Source: Bacteroidota bacterium
GTDB lineage: Bacteria > Bacteroidota > Ignavibacteria > Ignavibacteriales > Ignavibacteriaceae
Reading direction: 5' to 3'
Length of the DNA stretch: 6,517 nt
NCBI GenBank assembly: GCA_021793635.1
Contig: JAJYSI010000196.1
Coordinates: 1 to 6,517 of the forward strand
A program made the translations under genes and the position numbers. This document shows positions 1-6,517 of the stretch, in pieces; the stretch's first letter is position 1, and the number at the start of each line of letters is the position of its first letter. The notes under the pieces were generated by a model, which saw only the letters and a program-made list of their open reading frames with translations, did no database searches and was not told the DNA's origin.

Positions 1-1394
1 TGTGGAGTCAGAAATATCAAACATTCGATCAAATTCCGTTGCCGGATCCGTACAGAGCTGGAGCTGGTCAACATCCTTCACTTTTTTTGGCATATAGACG
101 GTTTATGAGTGATGGTTATATATCGTTTTGCGATGAGCAGGTAAAGACTTTAAGGAAATACACAAGTGTGCCGATCACTACTAACGGCCACAATCCTCTA
201 TTTTAAGAAATTGATTATGAAAAATTATTTAAGAATTTGGATGTTGTCTGTTACGATTCATATGCAGGTCCTAAAGAATTATATCGTTATGCTTTTCAAG
301 CAGATTGGATGCGGGGCTTGGAAAAACCTTTCTGGCTGGCTGAAACAGATGTTAGTGTTAGCGGCGGAACTTCGGTATCAAACATTAATGACTTTGCCGA
401 TTATAAGGGATCTTTAAGAGCAAAAATGTGGCTAAATTATGCACTGGGCAGCAACTTGGTCAGCTTTTGGTTGTGGCGCCAGCATTGGGCCGGACAAGAG
501 TTAGAACATAGCGGTTTACTTTATCCATGGGGTGATGAAAGTGTCAATACTCCGGAGATCCAAGAGGTAGCAAAAGAATTAAATCATTACGGTGATTGGT
601 TGAGAAGCACTAAACCTAAGCAGGCAACTGCCGCTCTATATTATGAAATACCGATGCAGTGGATCTTTGAATCGACACCGATCGCAGAAGGATTCCAGTA
701 TGATGCAGCCATAACTTCTTATTATAAAATGCTGGTTGACGCAGGATTAAACAGAGATGTTATAATGGGAAATGCAGATTTAAATAATTATAAAACTCTG
801 TTCTCTCCTTACATGCCCGTCTTTGAAAAAGGACAACTTAAAAAAATAGAAAACTTTGTTGAAAATGGCGGAACGTGGGTTTTCGGACCGCTTTCTGCTT
901 GCAGAACTTTAGAAGCAACAGCACATAAAAATGCCTGCTATGGTACTGATCTAGAAAATTGGCTCGGAATACATGTTCGGCACAGATTACCGCCGTCTAA
1001 TAAAACTCGAATTGTTACGGGGAATGATACAGCAAAATGCAGTTATTGGTGCGATGCTTATGAGGTTAAAAACAATCAAAAAGTAATTGCTAAATATGAA
1101 AACGGTGCCTTGAACGGTATGCCGGCAATCGTTGAATGTAAAATCGGGAAAGGGCGTGTATTTGTTATAGGTACTAAACCTGACGATTCATGGATGATTA
1201 ATTTTGTTAAAAAAATAACAGATGAAAAATCCTATTCTGCGGATCCAGGAGTTTTTGTTATCGAAAGAGTTGATAAAGAGAACAAACCAGCGGGAATAAT
1301 TGTAGTTAATACAAATCAACATGAAGCTAAATATGCATATAAAGGAGAGACGCATATAGTTGAAAGTTATGGAGTGAAGATTTATCCATTGTAA
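1..1394 (+). pseudogene. GH42-type beta-galactosidase, 5'-truncated by window edge, one in-frame stop
   Basis: The reading frame is open from base 3 to the TAA at 1392-1394, apart from a single TAA at 204-206. Sequence on both sides of that stop is GH42-like and in the same frame, so this is one interrupted gene. The segment before the stop (WSQKY, then RRFMSDGYISF, then PITTNGHNPLF) matches the second half of the GH42 TIM barrel. After it come LDVVCYDSY, the motif FWLAETD whose Glu (codon 342-344) is the expected catalytic nucleophile, and the hallmark FWLWRQHWAGQELEHSGLL. From about 600 the protein continues into the flavodoxin-like trimerisation domain (VENGGTWVFGPLS) and a small C-terminal beta domain ending at IYPL. 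The acid/base Glu lies upstream of the window. The family hydrolyses beta-galactosides. A TTG- or ATG-started product after the stop would lack most of the barrel and is unlikely to be active. GH43 follows 41 bp downstream. Family assignment is fairly sure; exact substrate is not known. Confidence 0.85.
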
Positions 1395-1435
1395 GAAGAA
1401 AAATCAATTAATATTAATAACATTTCTAAATACAA

Positions 1436-2945
1436 ATGAAAACATTAAACAGCATTTTTTTAATATTAATGTCTTTTGTCCATATTTTGAATGCTCAATC
1501 TGAAAATGATTCGGATATTTCTGCAAGAGTTTATAATGCAGAATATGCCAAAACGATTTCAATTTTATGGCCTGCATTTCAAGATACATCTCAGCGATTG
1601 CATATTCCAACGGCTCGTGAAGTAAGCACACCCCTAGGAACCTGCCCGTATGTTGATGAACGACTTTATGCGCGATGCTTATATTTGCAAAGTACCTGAC
1701 GATAAATTTTATTTAATAGGAACATCTGGTGGCGCAGATATATGGAAAAAGAACGACGGAATCAATATCTGGAAATCAGTTGATTTGATAAACTGGAAGC
1801 CTCTCGGTCTTGTTTGGAGTTTCGACAAAGATGCAACTTGGTCAAAGAAATTTCAGGTTTCTCCTTTCTTCGGCAAAAATTCTAAGCCTGTACGAGCAGT
1901 ATGGGCGCCCGAATTGCACTATTTGAAGGGAACTTATTGGATCTGTTATTCGATGAATTATACAGGTATTGGTATTCTAAAAAGTACCTCTGGGAAGGTA
2001 GAGGGACCGTATGTGGATGTTAAAAAAGATGGGCCAATTGCGGACATGATAGATCCTTCTCTTTTCCAGGATGACGACGGTGCCATTTATCTCTTATGGG
2101 CCGGGGATAAATATGCTCGTCTTAAAGAAGATTTAATTGACCTTGCTGAAAAGCCTCGTGAATTTAACATGGAACAAAAAACTTGGTGCGAAGGATCTTC
2201 AATGTATAAGATAAATGGGAAATATATTTTAGATATTGCAACGGTCAATCCTAAAAATTATGCGGAAGCAAAACTTCCAGAAAGTTACGATTGCGAAGTT
2301 CTCATCTCGGATAGTATAAACGGTACTTACAAAAACAGACTTATTGCAGTACCATACGGTGGCCATAATAATTTTTTCCAGGATAATAATAGGCATTGGT
2401 GGTCAACAATTTTCGGAAGTGGTTCAAAGGTCCCTTGGTCACAGCGCCCAGGAATAGTTCCGATAGACATTTCTCCTAACGGGTATGTTGCCCCGTCAAA
2501 AATATTTTCATATAAACCATGGCGCTTTACAACGGTCGACCCGGTAGATAGCCTCTGGAATACGGAGAATTTCGACGACAAGTTCTGGGATATCGGAAGT
2601 GGCGGAGTCGGATATGAATCGCAAAATACTCCTGGAGCGGTAATAGGGACTTACATTAAAACGGACAGTTTATGGTGTCGCCGCAGTTTTTTTGTCCGTA
2701 GGCCCATATTAGATTCCCTTAAACTTCTTGTTTACAACCGAGGGAATGCCCAAATATATTTAAACGGAGAAGAAGTTTCCAAAGTAAAAGAATCTGTTTC
2801 AAATTATAAAATTATACCTGTTAGAAAAGCTTATATACATAAAGGTGAAAATTTACTTTCCGTCTTTATAATAAAAAATAATGAACCAGTTTACATTGAT
2901 ATCGGGCTTATAGAAGGTAAATTGCCGAACATAGCATTACAATAA
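1436..2945 (+). pseudogene. Secreted GH43-type glycoside hydrolase with C-terminal beta-sandwich, one-base frameshift
   Basis: ATG at 1436 begins a signal peptide (K2, then a hydrophobic run SIFLILMSFVHI, then LNA-Q as probable signal peptidase I site; no lipobox Cys). This frame reads to CPYVDER, then loses similarity and would stop at 1697-1699. The frame starting at 1665 takes over with FMRDAYICK. Dropping one base, most simply C1664, gives CPYVDERFMRDAYIC and a protein of about 502 residues. GH43 residues are all present: Asp of MRDAY (codon 1674-1676, general base), Asp of MIDPSLF (2052-2054, pKa modulator), Glu of CEGSSMY (2190-2192, general acid) and the His of GGHNNFF. After the five-bladed propeller, from about 2517 (PWRFTTV) a galactose-binding-like jelly roll follows (NFDDKFW, later YLNGEEV), a probable carbohydrate-binding module. 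Arabinofuranosidase, xylosidase or galactosidase activity are all possible. No clear Shine-Dalgarno; start chosen for the signal peptide. Confidence 0.85.
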
Positions 2946-2954
2946 TTTAACGAT

Positions 2955-3077
2955 ATGATGCAATAATTAGTAGATTTCGAAAATATATCAATACCAACAG
3001 ATGAAAGTCATTTTGTTGAAGAGGCAATCGCACAGATAGGAACCTCGAAATTTATTCCGTCTGAATACGAATTATAA
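2955..3077 (+). pseudogene. Coding-like remnant, 3' end of an unidentified gene
   Basis: Between the GH43 gene and the corrinoid protein gene, codons 2967-3074 read LVDFENISIPTD, then ESHFVEEAIAQIGTSKF, then IPSEYEL, and stop at TAA 3075-3077. The composition is protein-like (amphipathic helix, no low complexity), unlike the AT-rich spacers elsewhere. There is no good start: ATG codons at 2955 and 2958 are in frame but are followed by CAA and then TAA at 2964-2966. The most natural reading is the surviving tail of a deleted gene, or a very small gene with a nonsense codon. I do not recognise the family. The frame happens to match that of the GH43 gene, but the GH43 jelly roll already looks complete before its own stop, so a GH43 extension is less likely. 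Confidence 0.35.
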
Positions 3078-3120
3078 TTTAAACATTCAAATCAAATTAA
3101 AACAATAGGAAGATAATTTT

Positions 3121-3789
3121 ATGGGTGACACATTAGAAAGATTAATGAATTGCGTAGAATTAGGAAAGATTAATAAGGTATCTCCATTCCCACCTTCTCT
3201 CAGTGGTCAAGACGGAGCCGACGAACTCTGTAAATTGGCTTTGGATGAAGGCATAAACCCTCAAGTAATACTCAATCAAGCATTGATACCGGGTATGTCG
3301 AGAATCGGTGAGAAATTTTCTCAAGGCAAGGCATTTGTTCCTGAAATGTTAATCTCAGCCAAGGCAATGACTGCTGCTATGCAACACCTCAAACCATTCT
3401 TTGCTACTGGAGAAATAAAACGGAACGGTGTATTTGTGATCGGGACTGTAATGGGTGACTTGCACGATATCGGGAAAAATATTGTTTCAATGACAATAGA
3501 AGGTGCCGGATGGGAAGTAATTGATCTTGGAGTTGATGTAAAGCCCGAAAAGTTTATGGAGGCAATAGATAAATATCCTGATTGTGTTGTAGGAGTATCG
3601 GCTCTTTTGACAACAACGATGGCGAATATGGAAGTAGTAGTAAAAGAAATAAAGAGTAAATATGCTGATAAAGTAATTTTGGTTGGGGGTGCTCCATTAT
3701 CTCAAGATTTTTGTAATAAAATAGGTGCAAGTTTTTATTCTCCAGACCCACAAGGTGCTGTTGAATTCCTCAAGAAGGTTGCGGCATAA
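3121..3789 (+). CDS. Corrinoid protein (B12-binding methyl carrier of a methyltransferase system)
   Basis: The 222-residue product has the two-domain layout of MtaC/MtbC/MtmC-type corrinoid proteins and of the MetH cobalamin module. Residues about 1-95 form the helical cap domain (ALIPGMSRIGEKFSQGKAFV, then PEMLISAKAMTAAM). Residues about 102-222 form the Rossmann-like B12 domain. The DxHxxG motif is intact in GDLHDIGKN (D113, H115, G118), so base-off/His-on cobamide binding is expected. The SxL (S160, L162) and GG (G189-G190) motifs are also present. It carries the methyl group as methyl-Co(III) between a donor methyltransferase and an acceptor methyltransferase in the cytoplasm. A short insert after helix 1 (SPFPPSLSGQDG) makes it slightly longer than the usual 210 or so residues; I recall this insert from a subgroup in anaerobes. 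AGGAAG at 3107-3112 supports the ATG. The next gene starts 19 bp downstream, so the two are probably co-transcribed. The cognate substrate is unknown. Confidence 0.93.
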   Translation: MGDTLERLMNCVELGKINKVSPFPPSLSGQDGADELCKLALDEGINPQVILNQALIPGMSRIGEKFSQGKAFVPEMLISAKAMTAAMQHLKPFFATGEIKRNGVFVIGTVMGDLHDIGKNIVSMTIEGAGWEVIDLGVDVKPEKFMEAIDKYPDCVVGVSALLTTTMANMEVVVKEIKSKYADKVILVGGAPLSQDFCNKIGASFYSPDPQGAVEFLKKVAA

Positions 3790-3808
3790 TCCACCTATAG
3801 GATAGATT

Positions 3809-4504
3809 ATGAACATCAAGAAATTTTCATTTAAGTACAACGAATTGGATATTAAAAGAAATTCTTTGGTAAAGACAATGGGCTATTCTAAAGAATCACT
3901 ACCTCCGATGTTAAATGATGAAATTGACGAAGTATTGGGAAATGGCAATGAGCTATTTGATATTGAAGGAGGATATAGAATAACTGAATCTATCAACTTA
4001 GATAAAAGTAATTTCAATATTCTTCTTGATAATGTTGCATTTGATATTCACAAGGTGATTTTTCAGCAAATAAAAAAATCAAATAGCATAGCAATTTTTG
4101 CTTGTACGGCAGGCAAAAAAATAACAGATATATCAAAAGAGATCATGAAAGATGGAGATTTGCTTAAAGGTTATGTGTATGACTTATTTGGTTCGATAGT
4201 GGTTGAAAGTGCTATGGATATTATTCAAGATTCTCTCCAAAAAGAGATGGCAGCATTAGGTTTAAAAATAACAAACCGTTTTAGTCCGGGCTATTGTGGT
4301 TGGGAAGTAGCCGAACAGAAAAAACTTTTTAGTTTAATGCCCGAACATTTTTGCGGCATTGAGTTAACGGATTCATGCCTGATGCAGCCGACAAAATCTG
4401 TTAGTGGGATTATCGGGATAGGAGAATCAGTAAAATTTAACGGTTATACATGTAATATATGCGATGCTTCGAACTGTTTGTATAAAAATTTGAAATATCA
4501 ATAA
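3809..4504 (+). CDS. Stand-alone MetH activation-domain-like protein
   Basis: This 231-residue protein resembles the C-terminal AdoMet-binding activation domain of cobalamin-dependent methionine synthase (Met_synt_B12 family), encoded alone rather than fused. The diagnostic part is RFSPGYCGW (residues 157-165), which matches the RxxPGY AdoMet-binding loop of MetH, followed by LTDSCLMQPTKSVSGIIGIG (186-205), also typical of the family. In MetH this domain supplies AdoMet for reductive methylation when the cofactor has slipped to cob(II)alamin. Here it would reactivate the corrinoid protein encoded 19 bp upstream. The C-terminus carries C215-x2-C218-x4-C223, absent from classical MetH but, to my recollection, common in small relatives from anaerobes; it may bind metal or an FeS cluster, which could feed the needed electron. 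AGGA at 3799-3802 sits six bases before the ATG. Family call is solid; the exact reactivation chemistry is inference. Confidence 0.85.
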   Translation: MNIKKFSFKYNELDIKRNSLVKTMGYSKESLPPMLNDEIDEVLGNGNELFDIEGGYRITESINLDKSNFNILLDNVAFDIHKVIFQQIKKSNSIAIFACTAGKKITDISKEIMKDGDLLKGYVYDLFGSIVVESAMDIIQDSLQKEMAALGLKITNRFSPGYCGWEVAEQKKLFSLMPEHFCGIELTDSCLMQPTKSVSGIIGIGESVKFNGYTCNICDASNCLYKNLKYQ

Positions 4505-4592
4505 TTGTAATTTATCCATAAAAGACTAATCAGCTATTGTGAAAAAATATTGATTTACAAAATATATAGGATAAAATTATCAATAATTGTAA
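4496..4592. repeat. 15-bp direct repeat pair with inner dyad, and an AT-rich imperfect hairpin
   Basis: The 15-mer TATCAATAATTGTAA occurs exactly at 4496-4510 (overlapping the stop codon of the preceding gene) and at 4578-4592. Each copy contains the dyad CAAT-A-ATTG. In addition TTTATCC (4511-4517) pairs with GGATAAA (4569-4575), and pairing can extend outward with two one-base bulges. Within the loop AATCA (4528-4532) can pair with TGATT (4551-4555). The spacer 4505-4633 has no gene. It could hold paired regulator sites or a structured leader for the URO-D gene, but AT-rich sequence gives such matches by chance fairly easily. No B12 box or other riboswitch signature is visible. Confidence 0.4.
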
Positions 4593-4633
4593 GTCAAATA
4601 TTAATTTAAAATTGAATATATAAGGAACAAGCT

Positions 4634-5734
4634 ATGAATTCAAAGGAAAGAGTTCTTAGGGCTTTAAAGAAAAAAGAGGGTTATCCAGATAGGATTCCAA
4701 TCCAATTTGATTTATGCAGACAATTAACTGATGAGTTTGCTAGAGAAATTGGTATTAAACCTGATTATGCTGTTTCATATTACGAGGATCTTACTTATAG
4801 AATATCCGCAAATGAAATTCGCACGAAATTAGGAAGTGATGTTGTTGTGGTAGGCGGGACAGTAGCAATAGATTACGTCCCTGGAATTATCAAAGATGAT
4901 ATCACTCAAAATGAATTTGGCATGTATATGAAACCTACCCCCCTATATGTTGAAGTAGTCAAATGTCCCATTAATAATGTTGAGACAGTTGAGGATATAG
5001 AAAATTTTTGCTTTCCAAATCCTTATGCCGCCGGACGATTTGAAAAAGCAAAAAGAGATATAGAAAAATACGGGAAAGATTATTTTGTTATCGGCGATGT
5101 GGAAATAACAATATTTGAATTGGCCTGGCATCTCACCGGTTTGGAAAAATATCTTTTAGGCATGATGTGCGAAGAACCCTGGATAGAAAAATTAAATGAT
5201 AAAGTTGAGGAGTGGAGTACTGCCATAGCATTACAATTGGTAAAAGCTGGCGTTGACGCTATTTGGTTGGGAGAAGATCTCGGTAGTCAGACATCAACAC
5301 TTATCTCACCGGAGATATGGAGGAATTTATTCAAACCACGACACAAAAGAATAATAGAAAAATTAAAACAAGAAAATCCCAATATTATTATTATACTGCA
5401 CTCGGACGGTGCAGTTGCTCCATTGATTGATGACTTTATAGAAATCGGTGTAGATGTTTATAATCCCATACAGCCGAATGTTGCAGGTTCGGACCCTCAA
5501 GAACTTAAAAATAAATATGGTGATAGGATTTGTTTCTTTGGCGGGATTGACCAGCAAAGTTTATTACCAAGCGGCGACGTCGGAAAAATATGCGAAGAAA
5601 TAAGACAAAGGATGCAAATTCTTGGAAAAGATAGGGGGTACTTATTAGCCCCAGCTCATATTCTCCAAGCAGATGTATCAACCAAGACGGTAAAAGAAAT
5701 GATTAAGGCTGCAATTAAATATGGTAATTACTGA
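4634..5734 (+). CDS. URO-D superfamily methyltransferase (corrinoid-linked)
   Basis: This 366-residue protein has the uroporphyrinogen decarboxylase-type TIM barrel that also includes MtaA, MtbA, MtsA and the methyltransferase half of CmuA. It opens with MNSKERVLRALK, the usual start of the group. Later hallmarks are LHSDGAV (H256), NPIQPN (277-282), FFGGIDQQ (301-308) and LAPAHILQ (338-345). MtaA/MtbA bind zinc through His-x-Cys plus a distant Cys. Here those places read H256-S-D258 and H342, so any metal site would be His/Asp/His rather than Cys-rich. This argues against a coenzyme M methylase and for a donor-side enzyme that moves methyl from a small substrate to the corrinoid protein. Authentic HemE is unlikely given this context and motif set. 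AAGGA at 4622-4626 supports the ATG. It lies 129 bp after the activation-domain gene and 50 bp before the homocysteine methyltransferase gene. Substrate unknown. Confidence 0.82.
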   Translation: MNSKERVLRALKKKEGYPDRIPIQFDLCRQLTDEFAREIGIKPDYAVSYYEDLTYRISANEIRTKLGSDVVVVGGTVAIDYVPGIIKDDITQNEFGMYMKPTPLYVEVVKCPINNVETVEDIENFCFPNPYAAGRFEKAKRDIEKYGKDYFVIGDVEITIFELAWHLTGLEKYLLGMMCEEPWIEKLNDKVEEWSTAIALQLVKAGVDAIWLGEDLGSQTSTLISPEIWRNLFKPRHKRIIEKLKQENPNIIIILHSDGAVAPLIDDFIEIGVDVYNPIQPNVAGSDPQELKNKYGDRICFFGGIDQQSLLPSGDVGKICEEIRQRMQILGKDRGYLLAPAHILQADVSTKTVKEMIKAAIKYGNY

Positions 5735-5740
5735 AAGCAT

Positions 5741-5752
5741 TCTGTTAACAGA
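5741..5752. promoter_or_regulatory. Perfect 12-bp palindrome in the spacer
   Basis: TCTGTTAACAGA reads the same on both strands and lies seven bases after the stop codon of the URO-D gene. It has no loop and no following T-tract, so it is not a typical intrinsic terminator. It could be an operator half-site pair or chance. Confidence 0.2.
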
Positions 5753-5784
5753 TTCCTTATATTAAATTAACATGTGAAATTGAA

Positions 5785-6517
5785 ATGAAAAAAATCAAAG
5801 AAAGAATTCTTTCCGGTGAAATACTGATCTCGGATGGTGCATGGGGAACGATGCTACACTCGAAGGGATTGAAAATGGGAGAATGCCCGGAGAAATGGAA
5901 TATCGACCATCGTGCCGAGGTATTGGATATAGCGAAAAGTTATGTTAGTGCGGGTGCAGATATGATTGAGACTAATAGTTTTGGCGGAAACAAATTCAAG
6001 CTGGAATATTTCGGATTGGGCCAAAAAGTTACAGAGCTGAATAAAGCAGCAGCGGAAATTTCTCGAGAAGCTGCGGGGAATAAAATTTATGTCCTTGGGT
6101 CTGTAGGACCAACCGGGAAAATTCTAATGACCGGGGAAATAACATTAGAAGAATTATATAACTGTTTCAAAGAACAAATAGAAGCTCTTGAGTCGGGTGG
6201 CGCAGATGCGATTCTTATAGAAACAATGTTCGACTTGGAAGAAGCGAAGTGTGGGATAAAGGCGGCTAAAGAAAATACTAAGTGTGAAGTTATATGCACA
6301 ATGACATTTGATGGAAACAATGATATAGGCTTTCACACAATGATGGGAACTACTCCCGAGGCTGCTACTGAGTCTCTTATAGAAGCTGGTGCTGATATCA
6401 TCGGTACAAATTGTGGTAATGGCATCGAAAACATGGTTCGCATTGCCAAAAAAATTCGTATAGTCGATAAAAAGATTCCAATACTTATCCAGGCCAATGC
6501 TGGATTGCCGTAGATCG
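5785..6517 (+). pseudogene. Homocysteine S-methyltransferase domain (MetH N-terminal type), in-frame TAG near window end
   Basis: The product matches the N-terminal homocysteine-binding TIM barrel of cobalamin-dependent methionine synthase: SDGAWGTMLHSKGL (family DGAMGTML), ADMIETNSFGGNKFKL, GSVGPTGK, ILIETMFDLEEAK and GADIIGTNCGNG. C210 of TNCG is the first of three zinc-binding cysteines that activate the homocysteine thiolate. The other two (a GGCC-type motif some 60 residues later) should follow but are cut off, because TAG at 6511-6513 ends the frame after NAGLP, four bases before the window edge. Relatives continue past this point with another hydrophobic strand, so a 242-residue protein would lack its metal site. 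CAG to TAG would restore NAGLPQI, which I consider family-like. So the gene is a pseudogene, a sequencing error or read through. Whether full MetH or only this domain lies beyond the edge cannot be seen. No Shine-Dalgarno is evident; the ATG 14 bases upstream is followed at once by TGA. Confidence 0.8.

Noticed and set aside
166..417. Small + strand ORF overlapping the GH42 gene
   Set aside because: Different frame from the clear GH42 coding sequence; no recognisable motif.
237..1394. A separate intact gene starting at TTG 237
   Set aside because: The same frame carries GH42 sequence upstream of 237 back through the stop at 204 to the window start; an enzyme starting here would lack most of the barrel.
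2327..2581. Antisense ORF within GH43, and similar minus-strand ORFs at 1404-1631, 3554-3751, 4943-5131, 5363-5557 and 6087-6336
   Set aside because: All lie opposite strongly supported coding sequence and show no domain-like features.
204..3077. TAA reassigned to glutamine throughout
   Set aside because: Several genes end sensibly at TAA (2943, 3787, 4502), and reading through them gives non-protein-like sequence or runs into the next start.
2946..3120. Cobalamin or SAM riboswitch ahead of the corrinoid gene
   Set aside because: No B12 box or SAM-type conserved core is visible, and most of the spacer is accounted for by the coding remnant.
4634..5734. Authentic uroporphyrinogen decarboxylase (HemE)
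   Set aside because: The motifs (HSDG, FFGGIDQQ, APAH) and the neighbouring corrinoid genes fit the methyltransferase branch; no other haem genes are present.
5735..5784. Rho-independent terminator between the URO-D and homocysteine methyltransferase genes
   Set aside because: The palindrome at 5741-5752 has no loop and no following run of T residues.

Overview
The window is AT-rich and every gene I can support lies on the + strand. It looks like a piece of a chromosome or metagenomic contig from an anaerobic, polysaccharide-degrading bacterium. A Bacteroidota-like or broader FCB/PVC-type organism would fit: the secreted glycosidase has a short signal peptide ending LNA-Q, some genes start in A-rich sequence without a Shine-Dalgarno, and a corrinoid methyltransferase set sits beside glycoside hydrolases. 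The taxonomy is inference from style only. No rRNA, tRNA, CRISPR array or mobile element is visible.

Left part (1-2945): two glycoside hydrolase genes. The first is the C-terminal two thirds or so of a GH42-type beta-galactosidase. It is open from the left edge but carries one in-frame TAA at 204-206. The second is a secreted GH43-type enzyme (arabinosidase, xylosidase or galactosidase class) with a C-terminal beta-sandwich. It has a one-base frameshift close to 1664, immediately before the catalytic aspartate. Both are annotated here as interrupted genes. Sequencing error and true decay cannot be separated from the sequence alone.

Spacer (2946-3120): apart from the ribosome binding site of the next gene, it holds a short stretch that looks like the leftover 3' end of a coding sequence (about 2955-3077), with no usable full-length gene.

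Right part (3121-6517): a one-carbon module of four genes. These are a corrinoid (B12-binding) methyl-carrier protein, a stand-alone protein related to the activation domain of cobalamin-dependent methionine synthase, a URO-D-superfamily methyltransferase, and the homocysteine methyltransferase domain seen at the N-terminus of MetH. The last gene meets an in-frame TAG at 6511-6513, four bases before the window ends and before two of its three expected zinc cysteines, so it is broken, misread or read through.

The working picture is a MetH taken apart into separate polypeptides. The URO-D protein would take the place of the folate-binding module and load a methyl group onto the corrinoid protein. 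The activation protein would rescue oxidised cob(II)alamin. The homocysteine methyltransferase would receive the methyl group to make methionine. Because the set follows galactoside- and arabinoside/xyloside-type hydrolases, an attractive but unproven idea is that the methyl donor is an O-methylated sugar or another methoxylated compound released from the polymer.
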